A DNA stretch of 64,000 bases from Corynebacterium efficiens YS-314 (GTDB lineage: Bacteria; Actinomycetota; Actinomycetes; Mycobacteriales; Mycobacteriaceae). The notes under the pieces are model-generated. The model did not search any database and had not been told where the DNA came from. It saw only the letters and a list, made by a program, of their open reading frames with translations. The stretch spans positions 1,116,001 through 1,180,000 of the forward strand of contig NC_004369.1 of NCBI RefSeq assembly GCF_000011305.1, in the 5' to 3' direction. A program made the position numbers and the translations under genes. This document shows, one piece after another, positions 54,185-62,853 of this stretch (the stretch's first letter is position 1; every line of letters starts with the position of its first letter).

Positions 54185-54967
54185 ATGTCACGCACCATTG
54201 TTGTCACCGGGGCTGCATCCGGAATCGGACAGGCTACCGCCCAGGCACTGGAGGATGCCGGCGACCGCGTCATCCGGGTGGATCTCAAGGAGGGCGATGT
54301 CACCGCCGACCTGGGCACCAAGGAGGGTGTGGCCGCCGCGATCGAGAAGATCACCGGGCTCAGCGACGGTGTGCTCGATGGCCTGGTGGCCAACGCCGGT
54401 GTCTCCCATCCCACTGAACTGGCCCTCAAGATCAACTACTTCGGCACCGTCGCCCTCATCGAGGGACTGCGCCCCCTGCTGGAGAAGTCCGAGGCACCCC
54501 GCATCACCGTGACCAGCTCCGCGGCCACCCTCCAGGGCAATGACCCGGAACTGGTGGATCTGCTGCTGGGTGGCAACTACGACGCCGCCATGGAACGGGG
54601 AGTGGCGCTGGCTGAGCAGGGCCCGCAGATCGGCTACGCCAACTACTCCAGCTCCAAGCGGGCGATCTCCCGCTGGATCCGCCGGATGGCACCCACCCCG
54701 GAGTACGCAGGTGCGGGAATCGGCATCAACGGTGTGGGACCGGGACAGGTCTACACCGGCATGACCACCGAGCTGTTCTCCACGGAGGAGGGCCGCAAGA
54801 TGGCTGCCGACGCCATGCCCACCCCCTACAACGGCATCGCCGAGGCCGAGCACATCGCCGCGGTCCACGCCTTCCTGGTCTCTGCGGACAATGCGCGGAT
54901 GACCGGCCAGATCATCTTCGTCGACGGCGGTTATGATGCACTGTCCCGCGGCGATGACATCTGGTAG
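54185..54967 (+). CDS. SDR family oxidoreductase, 3-alpha-hydroxysteroid-dehydrogenase-like
   Basis: 260-residue short-chain dehydrogenase. TIVVTGAASGIGQATAQAL is the cofactor loop, VANAGVS the NAG motif, and YSSSKRAISRW carries the catalytic Tyr and Lys. The stretch LLLGGNYDAAMERGVALAEQG resembles the 3-alpha-hydroxysteroid/coniferyl-alcohol group. The C-terminal FVDGGYDALSRGDDIW is normal. GAGGAGT precedes ATG 54185; an in-frame GTG at 54176 overlaps it. Substrate unknown. Confidence 0.85.
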   Translation: MSRTIVVTGAASGIGQATAQALEDAGDRVIRVDLKEGDVTADLGTKEGVAAAIEKITGLSDGVLDGLVANAGVSHPTELALKINYFGTVALIEGLRPLLEKSEAPRITVTSSAATLQGNDPELVDLLLGGNYDAAMERGVALAEQGPQIGYANYSSSKRAISRWIRRMAPTPEYAGAGIGINGVGPGQVYTGMTTELFSTEEGRKMAADAMPTPYNGIAEAEHIAAVHAFLVSADNARMTGQIIFVDGGYDALSRGDDIW

Positions 54968-55046
54968 CCCTCCGGGCACCGATATATAAAAAAAGTGTAA
55001 TCTGGGGCACTCGCCACACAGGTTCAACGATTGTGAAGGAGAGATC

Positions 55047-55985
55047 ATGACCGAGACAAACGGTTCCACCACCGACAACGCACATCATGAAACCACCGAC
55101 CAGCTGACCTTCCAGAACCCGGTCACCCGCTACCCGGAGATCGAACCACCCATCCAGGATCAGCCCGAACCGGGTCTGGATGCAGACCTTGTCCCCAAAA
55201 CCGACCGCGGTGAGTTCTCCTACCGTGGCACCGGACGTCTCAAGGGCCGTCGCGCCCTGATAACCGGTGGTGACTCCGGTATCGGTGCCGCGGTGGCCAT
55301 CGCCTTCGCCCGCGAGGGCGCGGACATCGCCCTGAACTACCTCCCCGATGAGGAGGAGGACGCCCAGTGGGTCAGGGACGTCGTGGAGAAGGACGGTAGG
55401 AAAATCACCCTGCTCCCGGGTGATCTCGCGGATGCGGAGTTCTGCCGCCAGCTGGTCACCGATGCGGTCGACACCCTTGGCGGACTGGATATCCTGGTCA
55501 ACAACGCCGGCCGCCAGATCGCCCAGGACAGCCTGGAGGATCTCACCGATGAGCAGTTGGAGGACACCTTCAACGTCAACATCCTGGCCATGTTCCGGAT
55601 CACCCGTGAGGCACTCAAGCACCTCGAGCCCGGCTCCAGCATCGTCAACACCACCTCGATCCAGGCCTACCAGCCCTCGGCGAACCTGCTGGACTACGCC
55701 TCCACCAAGGCCGCGATCAACAACTTCACCAAGGGCCTGGGCCAGCAGCTCGCCCCGAAGGGCATCCGCGTCAATGCCGTGGCACCGGGGCCATTCTGGA
55801 CCCCGCTGCAGGTATCTGATGGCCAGAACAAGGAGGACCTGCCGGAGTTCGGCAAGAACACCCCGCTGGGTCGCGCCGGTCAGCCGACCGAGCTGGCCCC
55901 GGCCTATGTCTTCCTGGCCTCCTCCGAGTCCAGCTACGTCATCGGCGAGACCCTCAACGTTAACGGTGGCACCCCCGCACCCTAG
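55047..55985 (+). CDS. SDR family oxidoreductase, YghA/YhdF (glucose/ribitol dehydrogenase)-like
   Basis: 312-residue short-chain dehydrogenase with the roughly 60-residue N-terminal extension of the general-stress YhdF/YghA group (LTFQNPVTRYPEIEPPIQDQPEPGLDADLVPKTDRGE). The core has ALITGGDSGIGAAVAIAFAREGADIALNY, VNNAGRQIAQD and YASTKAAINNFTKGL. These enzymes are often induced by stress. GAAGGAGAGATC precedes ATG 55047. An AT-rich segment at 54980-55000 may hold its promoter. Confidence 0.9.
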   Translation: MTETNGSTTDNAHHETTDQLTFQNPVTRYPEIEPPIQDQPEPGLDADLVPKTDRGEFSYRGTGRLKGRRALITGGDSGIGAAVAIAFAREGADIALNYLPDEEEDAQWVRDVVEKDGRKITLLPGDLADAEFCRQLVTDAVDTLGGLDILVNNAGRQIAQDSLEDLTDEQLEDTFNVNILAMFRITREALKHLEPGSSIVNTTSIQAYQPSANLLDYASTKAAINNFTKGLGQQLAPKGIRVNAVAPGPFWTPLQVSDGQNKEDLPEFGKNTPLGRAGQPTELAPAYVFLASSESSYVIGETLNVNGGTPAP

Positions 55986-56042
55986 GGGTACCCCGGCGAT
56001 AATGGTCTATCAGCTGGGGAAACGGGGTAGGATACTGGATTT

Positions 56043-56408
56043 ATGTCAGATCAACTACCTCCGTGTCCCCAGTGTGACAGCGAATTCACCTATGAAAACG
56101 GTCCCCTGCTCGTGTGCCCCATGTGCGCCCATGAGTGGGTCCCCGGTGAGGCGGACACCACCGACACCGCCGATGCCGCCCCGGTGATCAAGGATTCCGT
56201 GGGCAATATCCTGCAGGACGGTGACAGCGTCTCCATCGTCAAGAGCCTCAAGGTCAAGGGCGGTGGAGGCAAGGACATCAAGATCGGCACCAAGGTCACC
56301 GGCATCCGCCTCATCACAGATGGTGCGGTCGATGGCCATGACATCGATGCCACCGTCCCGGGCTTCGGCAAGATGCAGCTGAAATCCAGCGTGGTGAAGA
56401 AACTCTAG
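56043..56408 (+). CDS. PhnA/YjdM family zinc-ribbon protein
   Basis: 121-residue protein. The N-terminal zinc ribbon has PPCPQCDSEFTYENGPLLVCPMCAHEW with two CPxC pairs. The C-terminal domain, VIKDSVGNILQDGDSVSIVKSLKVKGGGGKDIKIGTKVTGIRL, is the PhnA core. Old names suggest phosphonate use, but the function is unclear. ATG 56043 sits close after TAGGATACT, so leaderless translation is plausible. It is convergent with nadS. Confidence 0.9.
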   Translation: MSDQLPPCPQCDSEFTYENGPLLVCPMCAHEWVPGEADTTDTADAAPVIKDSVGNILQDGDSVSIVKSLKVKGGGGKDIKIGTKVTGIRLITDGAVDGHDIDATVPGFGKMQLKSSVVKKL

Positions 56409-56413
56409 GTTTC

Positions 56414-57502
56414 TTACCCGCCGATAGCTCTCACCGCGGACACCGCCTCCACCACAGCGTGGGCGGCGGTGTCCACCTCTTCCCGGGTGTTGACAGGGGA
56501 GAAGGTGAACCGCACCGAGGTCCGCGCCAGCTCCTCCGGCAGGCCGATGGCGAGCAGCACATGCGGAACCTCCCCGGACCCACAGGCGGAACCGGGGGAG
56601 CAGATGATACCCCGTTGCTCCAGTTCCAGCAGCACCGTCTCACCGGCGGTGTGGTCGAAGACGAAGGACGCGTGACCGGGCAACCTCCGGGTGGGGTGCC
56701 CGGTCAGGTGTGCGCCGTCGATGGTGAGCACCGTGGTGATGAAATCGGTGAGGTCGGGTGGGGCGTCGACAAGCGAGGCGTTCAGGGCTGCGGCGAAGGC
56801 GACTGCACCGGCGACGTTCTCCGTCCCGCTGCGGCGCCCGCGTTCCTGCCCGCCGCCGTGGAGGACCGGCTCGACCGGCAGGCGACACCACAGCGCCCCG
56901 ATGCCCTTCGGTGCGCCGACCTTATGCCCGGACAGGCTGATCGCATCCACACCCAGGTCCGTCAGGGGCAGCCCGGCGGCCTGGACCGCATCGGTGTGGA
57001 CGGGTGCGGTGGTCGCCGCGGCGAGCTCCCGGATGGGCTGGACCGTGCCGATCTCATTGTTGGCGTAGTGGATGCTCACCAGGGTGGTGTCCGGGCGGGT
57101 GAGCTGTGCCAGTTCCGTCGGGGAGACCAGGCCGTACTCATCGGGGGTGAGGTAGCTGACCTCGAAGTTGTGGAAACGCACCAGGTAGTCGATGGATTCC
57201 AGGACCGCGGAATGCTCCAGCGGGTTGGTGATGATGTGTCGACCCCGCGGATTGGCCAGGGCGATACCCTTGATGGCCAGGTTGTCGGCCTCGGTGCCAC
57301 CGGAGGTGAAGATCACCTGCGAGGCACGCCCGCCGACCACCCGGGCCACCGACCTGCGCGCCGCCTCCAGGCCCGCCGCGGCCACCTCGCCGACGCCGTG
57401 GGGGCTCGACGGGTTGCCGAAGTGGCTGGTCAGGTACGGCCACATCGCCTCGAGTGCTTCTCGACGCACCCCTGTGGTCGCCGCATTGTCCAGGTAGATC
57501 AT
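56414..57502 (-). CDS. nadS: Cysteine desulfurase of the nad operon
   Basis: 362-residue PLP enzyme: MIYLDNAATTGVRREALEAMWPY, the PLP lysine in SGHKVGAPKGIGAL, and the catalytic cysteine in IICSPGSACGSGE. As last gene of nadA-nadC-nadS it most likely supplies sulfur for the NadA iron-sulfur cluster, as shown for this operon in other actinobacteria. Its ATG overlaps the nadC stop by one base (TAATG). A copy of the GCTTRTCGACG word lies within it. Confidence 0.92.
   Translation of the reverse strand: MIYLDNAATTGVRREALEAMWPYLTSHFGNPSSPHGVGEVAAAGLEAARRSVARVVGGRASQVIFTSGGTEADNLAIKGIALANPRGRHIITNPLEHSAVLESIDYLVRFHNFEVSYLTPDEYGLVSPTELAQLTRPDTTLVSIHYANNEIGTVQPIRELAAATTAPVHTDAVQAAGLPLTDLGVDAISLSGHKVGAPKGIGALWCRLPVEPVLHGGGQERGRRSGTENVAGAVAFAAALNASLVDAPPDLTDFITTVLTIDGAHLTGHPTRRLPGHASFVFDHTAGETVLLELEQRGIICSPGSACGSGEVPHVLLAIGLPEELARTSVRFTFSPVNTREEVDTAAHAVVEAVSAVRAIGG
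56764..56774 (-). repeat. GCTTRTCGACG motif copy, in nadS
   Basis: G variant, reverse. Coding, read as Leu-Val-Asp; its strand continues with CCCCACCC. Confidence 0.7.
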
Positions 57503-58344
57503 TATTCGAAGTCAAGCCCCAGGTCCAGGGCCCGCACCGAGTGGGTCAGGGCACCGACGGAGATGACATCCACACCCGTACGCGCGATGTCGGCCACGGT
57601 GTCCAGGTTGACCCCACCGGAGGCCTCCACGATCGCGCGACCCGCCACCATCTTGATGCCTTCACGCAATTCCTCATTGGTGAAGTTGTCCAGCATGATG
57701 GTGTCTACGCCGGCGGCCAGCACCGGTTCGATCTGATCGAGGCGGTCCACCTCGACCTCCACGTGGGTGGTGTGGGGCAGACGCGACTTCATCTGGAGCA
57801 GGGCCTCGGTGATGGTCATCCCGCTGGCGAGCACGGAGGCCAGGTGGTTGTCCTTGACCATGACGGCATCGGAGAGGGAGGTGCGGTGGTTGTGGCCACC
57901 GCCGTCCCGGACCGCCTGGCGTTCGATGATGCGCAGACCCGGGGTGGTCTTGCGGGTATCCACGATGCGGGCCCCGGTGCCCGCCACAGCCTCGACATAC
58001 CGGGCGGTCTGGGTGGCGATGCCGGACATGCGCTGGGTGAAGTTCAGGGCGATGCGCTCGGCCCGCAGGATCGCACGTGCGGAACCGGTGATAGCGCCCA
58101 GCGATTTCGGTTCGAACGCCTCACCATCGGTGATCTGCAGTTCGATGCGGATCTCCGGGTCCACCAGCCGGAAGGCCGCCTCCAGCAGGCAGGTGCCACT
58201 GAACACACCGGGTTCCCGGGCCACCAGGTGGGCGCGGACAATGGCCGATTCCGGGACGAGGGTCTCGGAGGTGAGATCACCCCAGGGGGCGTCCTCGTCC
58301 AGTGCGGCGGCGACGATCCTGTCGGTGATGCGCTGATCGATCAT
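57502..58344 (-). CDS. nadC: Nicotinate-nucleotide pyrophosphorylase (quinolinate phosphoribosyltransferase)
   Basis: 280-residue enzyme converting quinolinate and PRPP to nicotinate mononucleotide. It begins DRIVAAALDEDAPWGDLTSE, has FTQRMSGIATQTARYV, IVDTRKTTPGLRIIERQAVRDGGGHNHR (active site), and VEASGGVNLDTVADIA. ATG 58344 overlaps the nadA stop as ATGA. Open frame upstream to 58821 is the nadA gene in another frame. Confidence 0.95.
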   Translation of the reverse strand: MIDQRITDRIVAAALDEDAPWGDLTSETLVPESAIVRAHLVAREPGVFSGTCLLEAAFRLVDPEIRIELQITDGEAFEPKSLGAITGSARAILRAERIALNFTQRMSGIATQTARYVEAVAGTGARIVDTRKTTPGLRIIERQAVRDGGGHNHRTSLSDAVMVKDNHLASVLASGMTITEALLQMKSRLPHTTHVEVEVDRLDQIEPVLAAGVDTIMLDNFTNEELREGIKMVAGRAIVEASGGVNLDTVADIARTGVDVISVGALTHSVRALDLGLDFE

Positions 58345-59690
58345 TTGGTGGCTCCCTGGGTGACGGCGGACTGGGCGGCGGACTGGGTGGGGACGACGGC
58401 CAGCATACGTTCCAGTGCCACCCGGGCAGGGTCGGCGACATCCGAACTGACGCTGATCTGGTTGACCACGCGGCCGTCGACAAGCTCCTCCAGTACCCAG
58501 GCGAGGTAGCTGGGGTGGATGCGGTACATGGTGGAGCACGGGCAGATCACCGGGTCGAGGCAGAAGATGGTGTGCTGCGGGTACTGGGCGGCCAGGCGCT
58601 GGACCAGGTTGATCTCGGTGCCGATGGCGAAGGTCGACCCGGCCGGTGCTGCCTGGATCGCCTTGACGATGAAGTCGGTGGAGCCGGAGGAATCCGCCGC
58701 ATCGACCACCGGCATGGGGGACTCGGGGTGCACCACGACGTGGACATCCGGGTACTCCCGGCGGGCCTTGTCGATCTGCTCGACGGTGAAACGCTTGTGT
58801 ACGGAGCAGAAACCGTGCCACAGCAGCACCTTGGCATCCTCGAGTTCCTCACGGGTGTTGCCACCGAGCGCCCTGTTCGGGTTCCACAGCGGCATCTGCT
58901 CCAGCGGGATGCCCATGGCCTTGGCGGTGTTGCGGCCCAGGTGCTGATCGGGGAAGAACAGCACCCGCTGTCCACGCTCGAATGCCCACTCCAGCACGGC
59001 GGCGGCGTTGGAGGAGGTGCACACGATGCCACCGTGCCTGCCGACGAACCCCTTGAGTGCGGCGGAGGAGTTCATGTAGGTCACGGGGATCACCGGGGCG
59101 CGACCCTGATCATCGGGGTCGGTGCCGTAGATCTCCTCGAGCTGCTCCCAGCAGTCCTCCACGGAATCCAGATCAGCCATATCCGCCATGGAGCAGCCGG
59201 CGGCCAGGTTCGGCAGGATCACGGCCTGCTCATCGGTGGAGAGCAGGTCGGCGGTCTCTGCCATGAAGTGGACACCACAGAAGACGATGGCCTCGGCCTC
59301 CGGGCGGCCCTTGGCGGCGCGGGCGAGTTGGAAGGAGTCACCGACGAAATCAGCATGCTGGACCACTTCATCACGCTGGTAGAAGTGGCCGAGGATGACC
59401 ACCTTCTCCCCGAGGGTCTCCTTCGCGGCGCGGATGCGTTCGTGGAGTTCCGTCTCGGTAGCGGTGCGGTAGGTCTCGGGCAGGACCTGCTGGCGGGGTG
59501 TGGCCAGGGGCAGGGGATCGGCCTGGGAGGCGCCGGGGCCGTAGCCCGGTGCCACGGTCGGGGCGTCGAGCAGCCAGGGGCCGTCGGCAAGCTCCGGTGC
59601 GCAGGAGGAACCGGTGGACTCACCGGTGACGATGAGCTGGAGGGCGTGGTCGACGGAGGGATCGGTGACGGCTGGGTGGGATGTGGTCAT
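58341..59690 (-). CDS. nadA: Quinolinate synthase
   Basis: 449-residue 4Fe-4S enzyme condensing iminoaspartate and dihydroxyacetone phosphate to quinolinate. Signatures are VVILGHFYQRDEVVQHADFVGDSFQLAR, IVFCGVHFMAETADLL, CSMADMADL, CTSSNAAAVLEWAF, and the final CLDPVICPCSTMYRIH. It is longer than the E. coli enzyme, with an N-terminal extension of about 80 residues as in other actinobacteria. ATG 59690 lies 67 bases after the end of ndnR, within the same operon. Confidence 0.95.
   Translation of the reverse strand: MTTSHPAVTDPSVDHALQLIVTGESTGSSCAPELADGPWLLDAPTVAPGYGPGASQADPLPLATPRQQVLPETYRTATETELHERIRAAKETLGEKVVILGHFYQRDEVVQHADFVGDSFQLARAAKGRPEAEAIVFCGVHFMAETADLLSTDEQAVILPNLAAGCSMADMADLDSVEDCWEQLEEIYGTDPDDQGRAPVIPVTYMNSSAALKGFVGRHGGIVCTSSNAAAVLEWAFERGQRVLFFPDQHLGRNTAKAMGIPLEQMPLWNPNRALGGNTREELEDAKVLLWHGFCSVHKRFTVEQIDKARREYPDVHVVVHPESPMPVVDAADSSGSTDFIVKAIQAAPAGSTFAIGTEINLVQRLAAQYPQHTIFCLDPVICPCSTMYRIHPSYLAWVLEELVDGRVVNQISVSSDVADPARVALERMLAVVPTQSAAQSAVTQGATK
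58475..58485 (-). repeat. GCTTRTCGACG motif copy, in nadA
   Basis: G variant, reverse. Near the end of nadA, read as Glu-Leu-Val-Asp-Gly. Confidence 0.7.
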
Positions 59691-59757
59691 GATGGGTGTT
59701 CTCGCTGTTTTCTTCTATGGGTGAAAGGCAGGGGAGTGCTGATCGAAGGGGTGGGGA

Positions 59758-60423
59758 TCAGCGGATGGGGCTGGGGTTGCGGGTGAACCTGTAGAGCTTG
59801 GGCGGTCTGTGCGGTGTTCCCGTCAGTACCTCGCCGGTGTCCACGAGATCGGGTGAGGTGGCCACGGATCTTCGGAAGTTGGCGGCATCGAGTTTGTGTC
59901 CGAGCACCGCCTCGTGGACGGTGCGCAGCTGGGCGATGGTGAAGGTCTCACCCAGGAAGGAATGGGCGATGTCGGCGTATTCAACCTTGGTGCGCAGGCG
60001 CTGCAGGGCGTAGTCGACGATGTGGTTGTGGTCGAAGGCTAGGTCGGGGAGGTTGTCGGCCTGGAACCACTGGACGTTCTCACCGGGTTCGGCGCGTTCG
60101 ATCTCGTCAGCGCGCACCAGGGCCCAGTACACGACGGAGACCACCCGCCCGGTGGGGGAGCGGTCCCTCGCGCCGAAGGTGTAGAGCTGCTCCAGGTAGC
60201 TGGGGTGCAGGCCGGTGGTCTCCCCGAGGGTGCGGGCAGCGACCTCCTCGAGTTCCTCATCCTCGGACAACCAGCCACCGGGTAACGCCCAGCGGCCCAG
60301 GTGCGGGTCCCGGGTGCGGGCGACAAAGGGGGTCCACAGGGCGGGCACGTCCTGCTCATCGGGACGCAGCGCGAAGATGACCGTGGAGACGGCCACCTGG
60401 ACGGCGTGGTCGGGTCGGGTCAT
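59758..60423 (-). CDS. ndnR: Nudix-type NAD biosynthesis repressor NdnR
   Basis: 221-residue regulator of the NrtR family: an N-terminal Nudix domain and a C-terminal winged helix. The Nudix box GGWLSEDEELEEVAARTLGETTGL keeps its overall shape but has Thr where two catalytic glutamates belong, so it should sense rather than hydrolyse ADP-ribose-like ligands. The HTH part reads ADIAHSFLGETFTIAQLRTVHEAVLGHKLDAANFRR. In C. glutamicum NdnR represses the ndnR-nadA-nadC-nadS operon. ATG 60423 is preferred over TTG 60450 because the latter lies inside a candidate operator. Confidence 0.9.
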   Translation of the reverse strand: MTRPDHAVQVAVSTVIFALRPDEQDVPALWTPFVARTRDPHLGRWALPGGWLSEDEELEEVAARTLGETTGLHPSYLEQLYTFGARDRSPTGRVVSVVYWALVRADEIERAEPGENVQWFQADNLPDLAFDHNHIVDYALQRLRTKVEYADIAHSFLGETFTIAQLRTVHEAVLGHKLDAANFRRSVATSPDLVDTGEVLTGTPHRPPKLYRFTRNPSPIR

Positions 60424-60439
60424 GGGATCAGGGCACCCC

Positions 60440-60458
60440 CTTAGGGTCAAGGTGACTT
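60440..60458. promoter_or_regulatory. Candidate NdnR operator, proximal copy
   Basis: CTTAGGGTCAAGGTGACTT, 15-16 of 19 positions shared with the copy 34 bases away. Lies 17 bases before the ndnR ATG. Confidence 0.55.
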
Positions 60459-60473
60459 TATGATGCGGATGAT

Positions 60474-60492
60474 CTTACAGTCACGGTGACTC
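60474..60492. promoter_or_regulatory. Candidate NdnR operator, distal copy
   Basis: CTTACAGTCACGGTGACTC. Its centre AGTCACGGTGACT is a perfect palindrome around one G. The spacing of 34 bases (about three helical turns) to the proximal copy suits cooperative binding. Confidence 0.6.
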
Positions 60493-60563
60493 AAAGGCGA
60501 TTGGCCCGCCGAATCCGGGGGTGAACTATGCAGGATTCGCAGGGGTGCCGTGGTCCGGAAAGC

Positions 60564-61088
60564 TCAGCCGGCGGGGTAGGTGACCTGGTGATCCGGGCCG
60601 ACGACGGCGCCAGCGGTCATGGTGGCGGCCTGGGTCTGGCCCGGACCCATGATATGGGTGACCTCCACGCCCCGGGCCAGCAGGTGATCGGTGATGATGC
60701 GCCGGTGACAGCGCCACCACACGGCCTCGGAGCACAGCAGGACGGTGGGGAGTGGGTCGCCCACAAGCTTCTCGACGGCGGAGACGAACTCCTCCGACAG
60801 GGCGTGGTCGGCGTAGTTGTGGAAACTGCGGTTGTTCCAGAACGCATTGACCTCGAACGGCACCGTGGTGCTGACCTTCCGGCGTCCCGTCAGCGGTTCC
60901 ACCCAGTCATAACCGATGCCGACACCCGCGAGTGAATCCCGCAGTGCATCCTGGTCGAAGTGGGGGAAGCGCCGTGAGCCGGGGAGTTTACGCACGTCGA
61001 CCAGCTGCTCCACACCGTTGTCGCTCAACATGTCCAGAAACTCCGGAAGGGAATGGGTGGAGTGCCCGACGGTGAAGATGTTCTCCAT
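60564..61088 (-). CDS. DUF488 family protein
   Basis: 174-residue protein beginning IFTVGHSTHSLPEFLDMLSDNGVEQLVDVRKLPGSRRFPHFD, the DUF488 family start, with VLLCSEAVWWRCHRRIITDHLLARGVEVTHI later. The late CSEA..WRCHRR motif is highly conserved. Function unknown. ATG 61088 has no strong ribosome site. It is divergent from the DUF606 transporter gene. Confidence 0.88.
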   Translation of the reverse strand: MENIFTVGHSTHSLPEFLDMLSDNGVEQLVDVRKLPGSRRFPHFDQDALRDSLAGVGIGYDWVEPLTGRRKVSTTVPFEVNAFWNNRSFHNYADHALSEEFVSAVEKLVGDPLPTVLLCSEAVWWRCHRRIITDHLLARGVEVTHIMGPGQTQAATMTAGAVVGPDHQVTYPAG

Positions 61089-61141
61089 ACCGCCCCACCC
61101 TAGTTGTGCGGTGGGGAAAAATAGGCCCGGGGCATACTACG

Positions 61142-62088
61142 ATGACGGGAATGTTGGCCGTCCTGTCCGGAGTGTTCTCCGGCGCTCTCCTCCCGCTCCA
61201 GACCTCGGTTAACAACCGTCTGCGCCTGAGTGTGGGCACGCCCCTGATGGCGTCGTTCTTCTCCTTCCTCATCGGCACGGGTGCGCTGATCCTGGCCACC
61301 TGGGTCACCGGTGGACGCCCCTGGCCACAGCTGGGACTGGCCACGGGGCAACCGTGGTGGATGTTCACCGGCGGTGTCCTGGGGTGATGGTGCTGACGGG
61401 GAATATCCTGCTGTTTCCCCAGGTGGGCAGTGTGCAGACGGTGATCCTGCCGATCACCGGGCAGGTGATCACGGGCCTGCTCATCGACACCTTCGGTCTG
61501 CTGCGCGCACCGCAGATCCCGTTGGGATGGGCGCGGGTGCTCGGTGCGTTCCTGGTGCTGGTCGGGGCCGCCGCGGCGGTCGGGGTGATCCGCGCGCGGG
61601 GGCGTGACCGGTCAGAGCGCGTATCGACGGGACAGTCACCGGGGGTGTGGCTGTGGCGGGGCCTGGGACTGCTCATGGGTGCGTGTGCGGCCATGCAGGT
61701 CTCGGTCAATGGTCAGCTGGGGGTGGTGCTGGGTGCTCCGGTGGAGGCGGCCCTGGTGTCCTTCACCGTCGGCACCCTGACCCTGCTGGTGCTGCTGGTG
61801 GCCACCCGCACCCCCTGGCGCGGGGTGGAGGTGGTGGGGAGGTCCAACCCCTGGTGGATGTGGATCGGTGGCCTGCTGGGGGCGACGATCGTCTACGCCA
61901 CCGCCGCCCTGGGCCCGATCCTGGGCACCGGGATGACGGTGGTGTCCATGCTGTTGGGCATGCTGGCGGGCAGCCTGCTCATCGACACCCTCGGGCTCCT
62001 GGGGGCAACCCGGCGGAAGGTGGCCTGGACCCAGGTGCTCGGCCTGCTGGTCATCATCATCGGGGTCGTGCTGATCCGGGTGGTGTAG
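61142..62088 (+). pseudogene. DUF606/YdcZ-type membrane protein with a one-base frameshift
   Basis: The gene encodes two repeats of the DUF606 fold. The first frame (to 61387) reads MLAVLSGVFSGALLPLQTSVNNRLRLSVGTPLMASFFSFLIGTGALI and ends PWWMFTGGVLG then TGA; the second resumes as VMVLTGNILLFPQVGSVQTVILPITGQVITG and runs to 62088. Adding one G to the GGGG run at 61381-61384 joins them exactly (GGVLG-VMVLTGN). Either a one-base deletion or a sequencing slip. The intact protein would be about 315 residues with ten membrane helices. Start at ATG 61142; ATG 61151 is also possible. Confidence 0.85.
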
Positions 62089-62098
62089 GTCGGAGCGC

Positions 62099-62731
62099 TC
62101 ACGCGCCCAGTTCGAGGGAATCCCCCGGGGCCAGGGGGAGATAGGTCGAACCGTATTTATCGGCCAGCAGGGTGAGGATCTTGGTGTTGATCGCCAGTCC
62201 GTGCTCATTGACAATGCCGTCATGGATCCCCACGAAGTGCTTCGGAGGGAACTTCTTCAACCACGCCTCCACATCGAGCATCTTCACCCACGGGCCGTTG
62301 ACGGGGACCAGCGCGACATCGACATCCCTGATCGGCTGGAAATTGTCACCCGGGTGCAGGATCCGGCCGCCGATCAGGTACCCGATGTTCTCCGGGACAT
62401 CCTGCGCGTGGGTGATCATGGCGTGTTTTGAACCGACCACTTCCACCGGGATGCCGCCGATGGTGAAGCTCTGCCCGTGGTCCACCGCGTGCACCTCCAC
62501 CGGCAGCTCATCGGCGAGGAAGGCCGGTGCGTAGATGACCATCTCCGGGTTGGCGCGGTGGGCCAGGATGAGGGCCTGCTGGTCCAGGTGATCCGGATGG
62601 CCGTGGGTGATCAGGACAGCATCGGCGGTGGCCAGGGACTCGGGGACGCCGAAGGAACCGGGATCGATGATGAGGGTGTACCCGTGGTGGTTGATCTCCA
62701 CACAGGCGTGGAGATGGCGTGTGATCTTCAT
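62099..62731 (-). CDS. Metallo-beta-lactamase-fold hydrolase, UlaG-like
   Basis: 210-residue hydrolase. LIIDPGSFGVPES, VLITHGHPDHLDQQAL (HxHxDH-type metal site), ILHPGDNFQP and FVGIHDGIVNEHGLAI are in the usual order. It belongs to the UlaG/YcjY-like MBL branch; the substrate is unknown. ATG 62731 is chosen; ATG 62740 nine bases upstream is equally possible, and neither has a ribosome site. Confidence 0.85.
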   Translation of the reverse strand: MKITRHLHACVEINHHGYTLIIDPGSFGVPESLATADAVLITHGHPDHLDQQALILAHRANPEMVIYAPAFLADELPVEVHAVDHGQSFTIGGIPVEVVGSKHAMITHAQDVPENIGYLIGGRILHPGDNFQPIRDVDVALVPVNGPWVKMLDVEAWLKKFPPKHFVGIHDGIVNEHGLAINTKILTLLADKYGSTYLPLAPGDSLELGA

Positions 62732-62853
62732 GGTGTCCATTGTGGTCGAAATCCCCGCGCCGGGAGCACCAGTTGTGTGACACGGAACACGATATGGGCG
62801 CAGGGGGCGTAGCATGAGTGGTGCATCTGCCACGAGCCAGAGGAGTTCCGATC

